In this document: in pieces, positions 47,343 through 60,116 of the stretch
Numbering within the stretch: the first letter of the stretch is position 1
How the letters are laid out: each line of letters starts with the position of its first letter
Assembly (NCBI RefSeq): GCF_024679095.1
Contig: NC_066531.1
Location: forward strand, 6,352,250 to 6,416,249
Origin: Eriocheir sinensis
Lineage: Eukaryota > Arthropoda > Malacostraca > Decapoda > Varunidae
Reading direction: 5' to 3'
DNA: 64,000 nucleotides
Notes under the pieces: model-generated
The model's database searches: none
The model's input: the letters and a program-made list of their open reading frames with translations, nothing else
What the model was told of the DNA's origin: nothing
Position numbers and translations under genes: made by a program

Positions 47343-47718
47343 GGGGAGGCGGTGGCTGGAAGGATAGCGAGACGGCCCCGCGTCCAGGAGGACGCGAGTT
47401 CAATCCCCGCCCGGTGCCACCAAGCTGGGATTTTTCAGCCGCCGCCGAGTGGCTTAAAACTACCCACATGCTGTCCAGAAGACCACCTATCAACCCGGAC
47501 TCTAGATTCTAGGATCAAAGATGAGCTCCGGGAGGGCAGCTTGAGCCAATGCAAGATGGCGCCACTATAAACACTCGCCTGCGCCAGAACGGGCTGGGCC
47601 GACCATCAGGACCCACCGGAAAGAAGCCTTGGACCGACCATCAGGATCCACCGGGAACAAGCCTACCGGCGCAATAGGCCGCGACGTAAAAAAAAAAATA
47701 AAAAAAAAAAAAAAAAAA
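47343..47718 (+). mobile_element. tRNA-derived SINE, plus strand
   Basis: Begins GGGGAGGCGGTGGCTGG with an A-box-like TGGCTGGAAGGATAGCGAG. A B-box-like GAGTTCAATCCCCGC follows near 47396-47411, then an unrelated body with the duplicated phrase GACCGACCATCAGGA(C/T)CCAC, and an A-rich tail (47690-47718). The length of about 375 bp and the layout fit decapod SINEs. No real tRNA fold continues past the B-box. Confidence 0.8.
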
Positions 47719-47719
47719 G

Positions 47720-48900
47720 AGCCAATAGGCTGTCTGTTGCCTGCATTTCCATGTTTCCATGTTTCTTTTCGTTTTCGTTTTTCCTTTACACTTTTTTCTT
47801 TTTCTTTCTTTTTCCTTCTAGTGATTCGGTTTCTTTATATTTTTCACTTAATTTTCTTTTAGTTGCTGTGTCCCTGGTTGGCTTCCTTATACATTTTCTT
47901 TTTCATGTTCTTTTTTCTTTCATTTTACCTATTTTTCCGTTTTTCATATATTTGTTTTCTTTTTTCCTTTACTCTTTTTAATTCTCTCCTTCATATTTTA
48001 CTTCTCTTTTTCATCATCTCATTCAATCCTCCTCCTTTTACTTCTTCTAATGCATATATAATCCTCTCCTCCTCCTCCTCCTCTTCTCACTGCCGCATTT
48101 CTTTCTCTCGAACACCAAAACACACAAATGTTCTCCCTCTCCACACCAGATTTTTTTTATTGTACTTCCGAGCTCTGTCTTTTTATGTGTTACAAGAAGC
48201 CTCAATATGCTACGTACTGTTCTCCTCTGTTTATCATCCCCGTCATTTTTCTTCTCCCTCTTTCATCATTTTCTTTTCAATTCATCATCTTGGCTTTTTT
48301 ATTCTTATTTCCTTTTTACTTTTTTTTTCCTTCATCTCCGGCAGCTTTTTCCGCTCTTCCATCTTCACTTCATTCTTTTTCTTTCTCTCTCCTTTCTCTT
48401 CTCCTTCTTCTCTTCCTCTTTCTCCTTCTCTGCTATCTTCTTCAGTGTTCGTCCCGTTATCTTTCCTCCTCCTTCTTCCCCTCTCTTCTCCTCTGCTCAT
48501 TCCTCTCTTTCTCCTTCTTCCTTCCCTTCTCCACGGCGGCCGTTCTCCGCTTTCAATTTCTCCCCTGTCACACGCCTCCTTCTTCCCCTCCTTTCCCTTG
48601 CCAGATGCTCAGGACTCGCCCTTCCACCAATGTCAGCCGCCATACTTGCTCTCCCTCGTCCTTATAACAGAAAACTAATCTCTACGTGTCAGTTCATATA
48701 CTTTACTTTCTTTCTCTTTCCTTTCCCCTTCACCGTCTGGGGTTCTGGTGTAGGAAATGGCTAAGGCGGATATAAGGCATTGGATTTTTGTTCTACTGTA
48801 TGTTTTCCTTTTTGAATACTAATCGCTTCTGTTGCCTGTATTTTTTGTTTTGTATATCGATTGTTACTGTGTTCTCTATCGTTTGTTGTGTATGAGTGTT
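47720..48900. other. Pyrimidine-rich DNA, no gene
   Basis: T/C-rich throughout, giving long overlapping frames of Phe, Leu and Ser in all plus frames. No conserved motif or splice pattern suggests a gene. Confidence 0.5.
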
Positions 48901-48904
48901 TTTG

Positions 48905-49360
48905 TGGTATGGGAAATGGGATGAGAGAATGATACGTGCTTGTTGCTGTTCTTCGTTATAGAGGTAAAGAATCTTGACGTATTGTGCTTGTGTATCTCTT
49001 TTCCTCACAGCTGTTTTGTAATGGTGGGTTAGGATGAAGAACAATGGAAGGAATGAATGGTACATGTTTTCTTTCCATCCTTGTTCTTGATTTATGATGA
49101 ACAATGGAATGAGTGGTACATGTTTTTGTTTTTTTTTCAATTCTCGTTCTTGGTTTATGATGAAGAACAGACATGAGTGAGTGGTACATGTCTTTTTTTT
49201 TTATTCTCATTCTTGGCTTATGATAACTGACCCCCCTTTCGGCCACCTCTTCGGATTCTTTACAGGAGCAGCAAGTAGCGGTTGTGCTGTCTCCTTTGCT
49301 GTAAAAAAAATGATGAAAAATGGAATGTCTATCCTCGTTCTTGGTCATGAAGAGTAAGGA
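48905..49360 (+). repeat. Degenerate ~60-bp tandem repeat
   Basis: Four to five units containing GAACAATGGAA, GAGTGGTACATGTTTT and TCTTGGTTTATGAT. A LINE tail (49225-49310) interrupts the array. Confidence 0.75.
49225..49310 (+). mobile_element. Jockey-like LINE 3' UTR fragment
   Basis: The 86 bp AACTGAC...TTTCGGCCACCTC...GCTGTCTCCTTTGCTGTAAAAAAAA matches the 3' end of the element at 23710-27030. It is severely 5'-truncated, as non-LTR insertions often are. Confidence 0.85.
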
Positions 49361-50300
49361 ATCAATTTTTTTTCCTTTTAGCATATCAGTTTTGTTGTAG
49401 ACGTTTTCTAGGAGTGGGTTTGTGGAGAGAAAAAGGTGGACTGAGGTAACCGTGCATGTTTTCAATTTTCACTCTTCGGCATTGTTAAAAATCTTGGGGT
49501 TTTGCTTCTCGTATTTCGTTTCCGTCGCAGTTGTTTGATATAAGTGGCCTTGCGTTGGGCGGTGGAATGAATCATGTCTGTGTTAAAGTATTTTTTTGTA
49601 AAGAAGCTCTGACCGTCTATTTTATTGTACTCGTAATGGTCCTGAAAACTTTCCCCCTCAGCAAAACAAACAAAAAAATAGATGTATCTTTAAGAGAACA
49701 ATATGGAAAACTTTTTTCAGCTTTCCAACCAGTCTTCTCTGATTTATGGGACTTTCTTGTTATCTTTTTCTTTTTCCTTTTAATACTTCCCTTCCCTTCC
49801 AGAAACGACAAAAAAATGTTATCTCGATCTGCAGAATATGGTCAGACTTTCTTTCTGGGGAACATTAAAAAAAAACATTAACTCTGAGTCTGAGATTTGA
49901 TATTCCGGTAAACAGTTTCCTCCCACCTTTCCGAAACAAAGAGAAGAAGAAAATTGTTTTGAAGTGGGGGATACAGTCCTGTTTTTATATGAACCTTTTT
50001 AACAATCTTTCATTTCGGGAGATTGGTTTTCCTTTAAATCCTTCCTATTCCTTAAAAAAAAAAACAGGAAAAGTTGTTGGTAAAGGGGACAAACAATAGA
50101 AACTTATTTCATTGAACTTTATAACAACCACCTACTCCAATTTGTGGCTGAGTGATATACCGATACTTACTTCCCATTCCTATAACAACCGACAAAAAAA
50201 AGTTTTGTTTTTTCGAAGTAGGTTTTTAGAAGGATATTTATTTTATGGAACTTTCTAACAAGCATCCACTTCAAGTTAGAGATCACTGGGGTTTGTTTAG
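49361..50300. other. No gene seen
   Basis: AT-rich with repeated phrases such as ATTTTATGGAACTTT, which hint at a degenerate extension of the array that follows. Confidence 0.4.
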
Positions 50301-50720
50301 ATACTTCCCTTCCTTTGATAACCGATAAAAAAGAAGCGTTATGTTTTCTCGACGTGGACAGGCAATGAAGATATATTTTATGGAACTTTTAATCAACTGT
50401 AAACTTTATATTAGACACCAATGTTCCCTATTTTTATTCTTCAGATACTTCCCTTCCTTTGATAACCGATAAAAAGAAGCGTTATATTTTCTCAACGTGG
50501 ACAGGCAATGGAGATATATTTTATGGAACTTTTAATCAACTGTAAACTTTATATCAGACACCATCGTTCCCTATTTTTATCCTTTAGATACTTCCCTTCC
50601 TTTGATAACCGATAAAAAGAAGCGTTATATTTTCTCGACGTGGACAGGCAATGGAGATATATTTTATGGAACTTTTAATCAACTGTAAACTTTATATTAG
50701 GCACCAATGTTTCTTTAAAT
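50301..50720 (+). repeat. 143-bp tandem repeat, 3 copies
   Basis: Starts near 50301, 50445 and 50588. Each unit contains ATACTTCCCTTCCTTTGATA, GAAGCGTTATATTTTCTC, ACGTGGACAGGCAATGGAG and TAATCAACTGTAAACTTTAT. The copies are nearly identical. Confidence 0.95.
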
Positions 50721-50957
50721 ACTCCCCCTTCCATTACAAAGCAAACCGAGAAAGAAAGAAGTGTTGTTCATTTGAAGTGGAGAGACAATAGAGAGATTTC
50801 TTTCACTTAGTAACAATCATCTACTTTAATTTATGGACCATCAATTTTCCTTTTCATTATTTCTCTTCCCTTAGAAACCAATAAAAGGACTCTGTTGTTC
50901 TTTTGAAGTGAACAATATGGTGACGTATATGTTTTGATAGACGCAGAAGGAGAGAGC

Positions 50958-50960
<3 letters not shown>

Positions 50961-50997
<37 letters not shown>
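50961..50997 (+). repeat. (AG)n microsatellite
   Basis: A short perfect AG run. Confidence 0.95.
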
Positions 50998-50999
<2 letters not shown>

Positions 51000-51363
51000 T
51001 TATAGGCAACCTTCTGAGCCTGAAATTTAACGAAACAAGTTTCTTAATCCATCAGCCGTGTGCCTAACAAAATTTCATTACAAAGTTGTTTTTTTCCCCT
51101 TACACCCGGGTTTAATTTCCTCCATTGCCCCTCCGCTGCGTCCCTTAACCATCAACGCCAACAGTAATTATCTAACACACGCTTCCTGAACTACTCGCGC
51201 CCATCCATTCCCTGCCACCCCTTCCACCCCTTTCCTCCGGGCCATCACTATCTAATTTTCCTCTTTCACATCTTGTAATAGTTTTGTTCCCATCCCCTTC
51301 CTTCCTTCCTTTCCTACTCCTGTTCTTGCTCTTCTTTCAATAATAACAACTCTCTTTTTTTCT

Positions 51364-51479
<116 letters not shown>

Positions 51480-51597
51480 CGTTGACTATATATATGATCG
51501 TAAAAATAATGTACTTCAATTACTAATAAACAACAAAAACAATCGTAAATCTATAAGTAAAGAAATAAGGAAATACAAAAGAGTAAGCAATGTTTGA

Positions 51598-51761
<164 letters not shown>

Positions 51762-51839
51762 ATTTAAAAGTTGGGTCCCTCAACACCCACTATTTTCGTT
51801 CATCACGGCGACTCCTGAGACACCGCGATCTGTGAGCTT

Positions 51840-52430
51840 TGGGGGGACTGGAAGGGGGTGAGAGGGAAGAAGAGGAAGAAGAGTAGCTGGGGAGAGCAGA
51901 AACGAAAAAGAGGAAGGAGGGAGGCAGATGACAGACACGCACAAGTAAACAAGGGGAAGATACGTACAGAACACCCCAAAAAAAAAATGAAAAAGAAGCT
52001 GAGACAAAAGAAGAGGACGGAGAGAAGGAGGAAGAGTAGGGAAAGGAGAGAGAGGGGGAGGGAAGGAAGAGAACATAGCAAAAGAAACATGAGAGAGGAG
52101 GAGGAGGAAATGGCGGAGGGTGAAGTATAAAGGAAAACACAGAATAAAACGAAAACTATGTGAGAGAGAGGAAGAAATATGAGGGAGAGGAAGGAGGAAG
52201 AGAGGAAGAGGAATGATGAGCGATGGAGAGGCTGGGAGAGGAAGAGAGAGAGAGAGAGAGAGGGAGAAGGCGGAAGAACAGGGAAGAACGACGAGATTAA
52301 AGAGAAAGAGGGAAGGAGGAGATAGAAAACGTGATGAGAAGAGGGGACGAGAGGGGAGAGCTAGGAGGAGGAGGAGGAGGGGAGAGAAAGAGTGAGAGAG
52401 AGAGGGGATTTAGAGACTGACTAGGGAGAG
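51840..52430 (+). repeat. Purine-rich tract
   Basis: GGAGGAAGAG-type sequence with no conserved unit. Open frames on both strands are compositional. Confidence 0.8.
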
Positions 52431-52893
52431 ATGAGGGTCGTTTACTTTTTTTTCCTCCAACACCTCCTCCTCCTCCTCCTCCTCCTTCTCCTTCTGCTTA
52501 CCTACTTATAAACGTACCCAGTCACCCATCTTCCTACTTACTCCTCCCCCTTCATTACTAATTCATGTTCCTACTTACTCTCCTTCTCTACCTTACTTAT
52601 TCACTCCCTCAAGTACACACACGCCATATAATTCATCCCCTTTCCCTTTCACTTATACACACCTTCTTGCTCACCTTCATATGTGTACCTGTTAACCTGT
52701 TCGCCCACCCAGGTAACCGACTGCACCTGGCTGACTGGCTGGGGAACTGACTGACTGCCCGACTGACTGATTGACTGCACGTGAATCTTCTCCCGTTTGT
52801 CAGCTTTCGATCAAACTCTGTAGCCTATATATTCACTCTCCCTCTCGCTCGTTCAAACACTCATTCTCAGTCGCTTGCTCTGCCTCTCCACTC

Positions 52894-53122
<229 letters not shown>

Positions 53123-53419
53123 GTGATACTGTTTTCGTCGCAATGATTTTCGTATTTTTGTTGTATATTTTTAACCCACTTTTTTTAACTTTTTTTTTTA
53201 ATGCGAGTTTTAGGGGCAGTCACTTTCAACAATTTCAGTTGGTGCAGAGTAAGAGGCTGTTTTCATCTCTGTTTGTCTGTCTGTTTGTGTCTGTGGGTCT
53301 GTCTGTCTGTCTCTACATGTTTTAAAAAGGTTGACGTTCTCTCTTCTTTTCGTGGGAGAATATTATAATTTCTGACATCTGCTTCCTTACGTTTTTTTTC
53401 CTTCCATATTTTTCCCTCT

Positions 53420-53770
53420 CTCCCTCTCTCCCTACCTTACCTTTCCTCTACCATTCCTTTCCTCTCCCCAACTCCCCCTTCCTTCCTCCCTACCTCCTCT
53501 CTCTCCTTCTCTCCCTTACCTTTCCTCTACCATTCCCTTCCTCTCCCCAACTCCCCCTTCCTTCCTCCCTACCTCCTCTTTCTCATTCTCTCCCTTTCAT
53601 TTCCTCTACCATTCCCTTCATCTCCCCAATTCCACCTTCCTTCCTCCCTACCTCCTCTCTCTCCTCTCCCTTACCTCTCCTCTACCATTCCCTTCATTTC
53701 CCCAACTCCTTCCTTCCTCCTTACCTTCTCTCTCTCCTTCTCTCCCTTATCTTTCCTCTGTCAGTCCCTT
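53420..53770 (+). repeat. 79-bp pyrimidine-rich tandem repeat, ~4 copies
   Basis: CTACCATTCC recurs at about 79-bp spacing (53448, 53527, 53606, then 53683) with CCCAACTCCCCCTTCCTTCC between. A short (CA)n follows at about 53979-54005. Confidence 0.85.
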
Positions 53771-54401
53771 CTCCCCAAGCTCCCTACCTTCCGTCTCTCC
53801 ATCCCTTACCTTCCCTCCACCTGACGCTCCCGTGCTCTCCTCCCTCCCACCCTCCTTCCCTCCCTCGCTTATCTACTTTTTATTTTTCTCTCCCTTTTCC
53901 CCTCTCGTCCCCTGTCTTACGTGATCTGAATTCATGATTATCTGTCAAGTCAGCAAGTCGGGTGCGCTGTAAACACAAACACACACACACACACACACAC
54001 ACACAGCATAAATTAACGTAATGTGATAACGATGTGGTGGTGATGATGGGGAAAACATGAGGGACGCGATGGTGATGTGTTGGTGATGGGGTTAGCATGT
54101 GGTGGTGGTGGTGATGGATTGGTGTTTTGTTGAAAGGGGTGACGATAGAAGAGTAAAAAGAGGGGAAAATGACGAGGAATTGTGAGGGAACGAATGGGAG
54201 GCCAAAAGAAAGGGAATGGATGGGTTCGAGAGGGTAGGATAGGAGGATAGTAGCGTATGGAAAGGTAGTGTAATGTAAGGAAGGGTAGGGAAGGATACTA
54301 GAGAAAGATATGGAAGGATATTAGGGTAGGGTAGGAAAGGACAGGATAGGAAGAAAAAGGGAAGGCCAGGATGGGACAGGTCAGAAAGATAGAGAATAGT
54401 A

Positions 54402-54999
54402 CAGTAAGGTCGGTTAGGTTAGGTTAACAGTAAGGTCGGTTAGGTTAGGTTATCAGTAAGGTCGGTTAGGTTAGGTTAACAGTAAGGTCGGTTAGGTTAG
54501 GGTAACAGTAAGGTCGGTTAGGTTAGGGTAACAGTAAGGTCGGTTAGGTTAGGTTAACAGTAAGGTCGGTTAGGTTAGGTTAACAGTAAGGTCGGTTAGG
54601 TTAGGTTAACAGTAAGGTCGGTTAGGTTAGGTTAACAGTAAGGTCGGTTAGGTTAGGTGAACAGTAAGGTCGGTTAGGTTAGGTGAACAGTAAGGTCGGT
54701 TAGGTTAGGTTAACAGTAAGGTCGGTTAGGTCAGGTGATCAGTAAGGTATGTTAGGTTAGGTGAACAGTAAGGTCGGCTAGGTTAGGTGAACAGTAAGGC
54801 CGGTTAGTTTAGGTTAACAGTTAGGTCGGTTAGGTTAGGTGAACAGTAAGGTCGGTTAGGTTAGGTTAACAGTAAGGTCGGTTAGGTTAGGTTAACAGTA
54901 AGGTCGGTTAGGTTAGGTTAACAGTAAGGTCGGTTAGGTTAGGTTAACAGTAAGGTCGGTTAGGTTAGGTTAACAGTAAGGTCGGTTAGGTTAGGTTAA
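54402..54999 (+). repeat. 26-bp satellite rich in TTAGG, ~23 copies
   Basis: The unit is CAGTAAGGTCGG followed by TTAGGTTAGGTTAA (26 bp), nearly uninterrupted. Each unit carries two TTAGG words in the telomere-strand orientation. Variation is mostly GTTAACAG versus GTGAACAG. Confidence 0.96.
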
Positions 55000-55136
55000 G
55001 GAAGGTTAGGTTGAAGGAAATGATAAGGAAATGTTAGAGGTAAGGTGAGAGGAAGTAGGTAAGGAGAGGGGGATGAAGAGGAAAAAGAGGAATACGGTAC
55101 AGAGAAGATTAAATAAAGCAGGTTAGGAAAAGAGTC

Positions 55137-55520
<384 letters not shown>

Positions 55521-56078
55521 TACAGGGAGCGTTAACAGGCCCATAAACCTATCCAGCTAATGATCGGTGCTCGTTAAGGCTAATAACAGGTCGGGCTTAC
55601 TGAGTGAACACCGGCATTTGCATGATAGAGTGAATATTTCCAGCGTTTGGTATCGAATTACTGAGCGCGATCCCCGTCCGACGCGCGGAAAGTTTGACGG
55701 TGTAAATTTTAATTGGATAGGCAATAGAGCTGAAATGTATATGGTATGTGTGTGTGTGTGTGTGTGGGTGGATGGGTGTTGTGTGTGTGTGTGGGGGGGG
55801 GGGAGGGGGGGGTATGTGTGTGTGTGTGTGTGTGGGTGTGATATCTGACCTGGTTTTACACTCCCGTCTGATATCCAAGCTCATCCTCACCCTCTTATCC
55901 AAACACTCATACTGATTATTGATGAGCATACGCACCAGTGAAAAAAAAGTAGTTATCTATATATGTCTTTTATTTTAAGTATTTTCAGTTTCCGTATTTC
56001 TATCCTCCCTTCTTTTCCTGTCCTCCCTATCTCCCTTCCTCTTTCACATTCTCCATCACAAGCTGCATCCGCTACTTT

Positions 56079-56239
<161 letters not shown>

Positions 56240-56414
56240 CATGTTCCTCCCGGGCGCCGAAACTCCGTCCAATATCTTTTTGCTACTCTTTCCCGAGGCA
56301 GCGATGCGATAAATTTAGCGTCTGAACACCCTTTTGAGATGAGGTTATTTGCATCTCTCTCCCTCCCTCCACCTCCCCGCCCGGCGCTTCCTGACTCTCG
56401 AGATAAGTCCGCCT

Positions 56415-56416
<2 letters not shown>

Positions 56417-56468
<52 letters not shown>
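56417..56468 (+). repeat. (CA)n microsatellite
   Basis: A perfect CA run of about 52 bp. Confidence 0.97.
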
Positions 56469-56470
<2 letters not shown>

Positions 56471-56627
56471 GCCCCTTAACCCCCCCTCCCAACACACACA
56501 TCAATCATCCGTCTGCCGCCGCATGTAGTCCGCGCTAAGTAGTGCCTGGTCCGGTTTCGTTCCCTGTTTGAGACTGGGAATTTGTCACACTAATAATGGC
56601 GTGGAGACCTGGTAGTCGTGTTCAGAG

Positions 56628-56805
56628 GTGGGGTGTAGGAGTGCTTAGTGTGAGGTAGAGAGCAGAGTAGTTAGTGTTGAGGAGTGCTTAGTGTGAGGTA
56701 AAGAGCAGAGAAGTTCGTATTTAGGAGTGCTTAGTGTGAGGTCAAGAGCAGAGAAGTTCGTGTTTAGGAGTGCTTAGTGTGAGGTCAAGAGCAGAGAAGT
56801 TCTTG
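56628..56805 (+). repeat. 43-bp tandem repeat, 4 copies
   Basis: GGAGTGCTTAGTGTGAGGTC followed by AAGAGCAGAGAAGTTCGTGT, at about 43-bp spacing from 56638. A related single copy near 57387 (GAATGCTTAGTGT) flanks the next array on its other side. Confidence 0.92.
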
Positions 56806-56821
56806 TTGATGAGTGATTGGT

Positions 56822-57375
56822 GAGTTAAGTAGCAAAATAAATGGGAAAAGAAGAGTTAAGTAGCAGAATAAATGGGAAAAGAAGAATTAAGCAGCAAAAT
56901 ATATGGGAAAAGAAGAGTTAAGTAGCAAAATAAATGGGAAAAGAAGAGTTAAGTAGCAGAATAAATGGGAAAAGAGGAGTTAAGTAGCAAAATAAATGGG
57001 AAAAGAGGAGTTAAGTAGCAAAATATATGGGAAAAGAAGAGTTAAGTAGCAAAATATATGGGAAAAGAAGAGTTAAGTAGCAAAATATATGGGAAAAGAA
57101 GAGTTAAGTAGCAAAATAAATGGGAAAAGAGGAGTTAAGTAGCAAAATATATGGGAAAAGAAGAGTTAAGTAGCAAAATATATGGGAAAAGAAGAGTTAA
57201 GTAGCAAAATATATGGGAAAAGAAGAGTTAAGTAGCAAAATATATGGGAAAAGAAGAGTTAAGTAGCAAAATATATGGGAAAAGAAGAGTTAAGTAGCAA
57301 AATATATGGGAAAAGAAGAGTTAAGTAGCAAAATATATGGGAAAAGAAGAGTTAAGTAGCAAAATAAATGAGAAA
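56822..57375 (+). repeat. 31-bp satellite, ~18 copies
   Basis: Units of GTTAAGTAGCAAAATATATG plus GGAAAAGAAGA. Variants (AAATAAATG, GAGGAG) are grouped, indicating local homogenisation. Confidence 0.96.
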
Positions 57376-57389
57376 AGAAGTGTTGTGTA

Positions 57390-58016
57390 CGAATGCTTAG
57401 TGTAAAATGACGAGCAGTGTAGCGTAATAGAGTAGTGTTATTGAGTGATTGGTTAGTTGTGTAGCAAAATAATAGGAAAAGAAGAGGTTGTTTACGAGTG
57501 ATTAGCGTTGAGGGTAATAAGAGCAGTGTAGTTTATTGGAGTAGTGTGGTACTGATGAGTGATTGGTGAGTTGTGTAGCAAAACTAATGGGGTAAGCGAG
57601 GATACAGCGTGGAACCGCGGTGTTTGGTGGGGCGTGAGAGTTACTGAGATTAACGGGTGACGAGGGGTGGCAGCCATGGGGGAAACGATCATTGTGTCAA
57701 GGCTATGTTTCGAAAGTACGCTGACACATGCGAAATATTGCAGAAAAATAAAATAAAATAGTAAAAGAAGAAAGATAAATGGGTGATGTGAGGCGACAGC
57801 AAATAAGGGGAAAACAGTCAATGCCTTACTCTTTGATTTTGCAAGAACGCTGATAACATGCGATATACTGAAGATATTGAAGTAGTAAAAGAATAAGAAG
57901 TAAGGAAGTAAGAAAATAATAATAAAGTAGTGGATGAGAGTAAGAATTGAAAGGCGATGAGTAAAGAGGTAACGAATATGGGTCACTTTCCTTTAATACG
58001 ATGAAGCAACCCGTCG
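57390..58016. other. No gene seen
   Basis: Contains degenerate relatives of the preceding arrays (57400-57600) and two diverged copies of an about 130-bp segment (about 57680 and 57810). Confidence 0.4.
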
Positions 58017-60116
58017 CCTAACCCGGTAGCTGCGGGGATCATGTTTCTTATAGTGCAGCAGATAATTGCATATTTCATAAGAATCGTTCAGATAGTGAAA
58101 CAAGCATGAAATTTTGCACAAGTGCTCTTTAAAGTTCCCTCTATCAGAGAAGGGCGCTGGCCACGCAAAAAATTCAATATGGCGGCCAAATTCCAATATG
58201 GCGGCCAGTATCGACAGATTTTGGCTAATTTTTCACTAGAATGGCATGTATTTGCTTCTAGCAATATGGTAAAGCTCTTCCATACTATTTCTTGTGAATA
58301 TTATGTTTCTGTAGCTTCCCAGTACAGTTTACCTTTAAATATGGGGGCTATATGGCTGCCAAGAAAAGGTAGAAACAATAATTATAATGAGAAATAATGC
58401 CCGTTCAACAATTATCGTTTTAAGCATGGATCTTGGTTTCTGTGGTTTTAGATCCTAATGAGGCCATCTCTTTCGAATAACTCATCAATTTTGAAGGAAA
58501 ATTAATAAATGTAAAAGAGTGTATGTCTGCACACAACCAGGGCACACTGGTGACATCACTGCTGTGTAACTCAGCATGGGGTTCAGTGCCAGCTAATCCA
58601 GCTTTCTCCACTCTCCACAATCTAGGGCTAGAGAAGCTATGGGTGGCATTTGGCCAAGGCCAGAGCCTGCGCTGGATTGCTGTGCATGACCTGTGCAACT
58701 CTCTGGGCCAGGAGAAGGTGAATGGCATGCTCTTCTTCCATGCGTTCACAGGCTGTGATACAGTGTCAGCCTTCCGGAGCAAGGGCAAGAAGACCGCCTG
58801 GCAGACATGGAACATCTTTCCAGAGGCCTCCACTGTGTTCTCCAAACTGAGTCACTACCCTCTCAAAGTGGAAGAGAGTGACCTGAAGGTCCTGGAGAGG
58901 TTTGTCATACTTATGTATGACAGATCCAGCACTGCTGGCACTGTGGATGAGGCTAGACTTGATATGTTTGCCAGAAAACAAAGGGCATACGAGGCCATTC
59001 CTCCAACCAGGGGAGCTCTCCTCCAACACACCAAGCGTGCTGCGTACCAGGCTGGTTGTGTGTGGGGCCAGGCCACCCAGTGTCAGCCACAGCCAGAGAA
59101 CCCTGCTGAGTGGGGATGGCAAAAGTCTGGTGAAGCATGGCAAGTCCTCTGGACAACCAACTGCCCTTAGCCAAGAGTTGCCAACAGCTTGCCAAATGTG
59201 GATGCAAAGCAGGCTGTCAGGTAAGGTGCAAGTGCTACAAGCTGGGTCTTCCCTGCACAGCTATGTGCACTTGCAAATGTGAAGTCTAGATAAATATTGC
59301 CCTCTTCAGTAGATAATCTAGCTTGAGCATCCAACGTGTCATGCTATGCCTACCTTCTTATCCTCGAATTTTTCAAAGGTGTAGGTTGAGAGACCTATAC
59401 ATAGATTGGTTGCGTTTAGTCCGTATTTCTCTTCTTTTCTTTTTATGGTTACAGTCTTAGACACAATGTTGTATGTGACCATACCATTACTATTTCAGTT
59501 GAAAATAACATATTAGTTAAACTGTCTGATCACATGAATATACCATTAAATAAAAACAGTTGGTCTCTATGTCTGCTAGCGCTGTGGATAGAAAAAAACT
59601 CTTTTATGGCAACCATTTTGTACGCCATCTTGGTTACAATTCATTTAGTAAGGGTTTTCAATAAAATGTGTGGTATGGAACATTTTTATAACCTAAAAGT
59701 CGAGGTTTAAAAAAAAAAATGGCATATTCCATCCAATAGATGCTCCCAAACCGGTGAATCTCAACATAGATGGCGGCCATTTTGAAAAATAGCCGCCATC
59801 TTGGATTTTCAGGTGGCCAGCGCCCTTTTCTAAGAGAGCGTATTCTTAGGAATGTTTGTGCCAAATTTCATGCTTGTTTCACCATCTGAACGATTTTTAC
59901 AGCAATCTGCTGCACTATTAAAGGCCCTTCCCTCTACGCGAGAATAATGAGAAGAAAATCATCACTCACGCAAACCATTTCATAATATATATCAACGCAT
60001 TTGTGATCAGTTTGTGCATCATCTATTTTGGGGGGTTACATCGAGGTAAAAATGTGGCCCTTCGCTGGTATACGGTGAAGCCACAAATTTGGCCCGTCGC
60101 TGCTACCGGGCTAAGA
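58017..60116 (+). mobile_element. TIR transposon-like element carrying a HAFTGCDT-type protein
   Basis: The extreme ends are inverted: CCTAACCCGGTAGC at 58017-58030 against GCTACCGGGCTAAG at 60101-60114. A second block of inverted homology, about 150 bp, pairs 58045-58200 with 59780-59925. Shared words include TAGTGCAGCAGAT, ATCGTTCAGAT(A/G)GTGAAAC, AAGCATGAAATTTTGCACA and AGGGCGCTGGCCAC. ATGGCGGCC motifs occur just inside both ends. The right end has about 170 bp of extra sequence, so the left TIR is internally deleted. A single coding relic (58523-59289) lies between. No clear target duplication is visible, so the superfamily is unassigned. Confidence 0.65.
58523..59289 (+). pseudogene. HAFTGCDT-family protein with Cys-rich tail, truncated and frameshifted
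   Basis: Residues about 34-60 (GLEKLWVAFGQGQSLRWIAV) and 73-91 (HAFTGCDTVSAFRSKGKKT) are followed by LKVLERFVILMYDR, IPPTRGALLQHTKRAAYQAG and PAEWGWQKSGEAWQVLWTT. This series belongs to a large uncharacterised protein family scattered as repeats in cnidarian and arthropod genomes. A one-base shift near 59150 moves the end into another frame, which supplies a CXC-like tail (CGCKAGCQVRCKC, CTAMCTCKCE) ending at 59289. The acidic part normally expected before the first block (a DTD-type motif) is missing, so the copy is dead. The GCD...GKGKK motif resembles the helix-hairpin-helix of FEN1/XPG nucleases; that link is my inference. Confidence 0.65.

Noticed and set aside
47751..48764. Overlapping hydrophobic ORFs up to 271 codons
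   Set aside because: T/C-rich DNA. No conserved motifs, and three frames are simultaneously open.
54402..54999. CRISPR-like array or true telomere
   Set aside because: Units are contiguous without unique spacers, and TTAGG is interrupted every two copies. This is a satellite.
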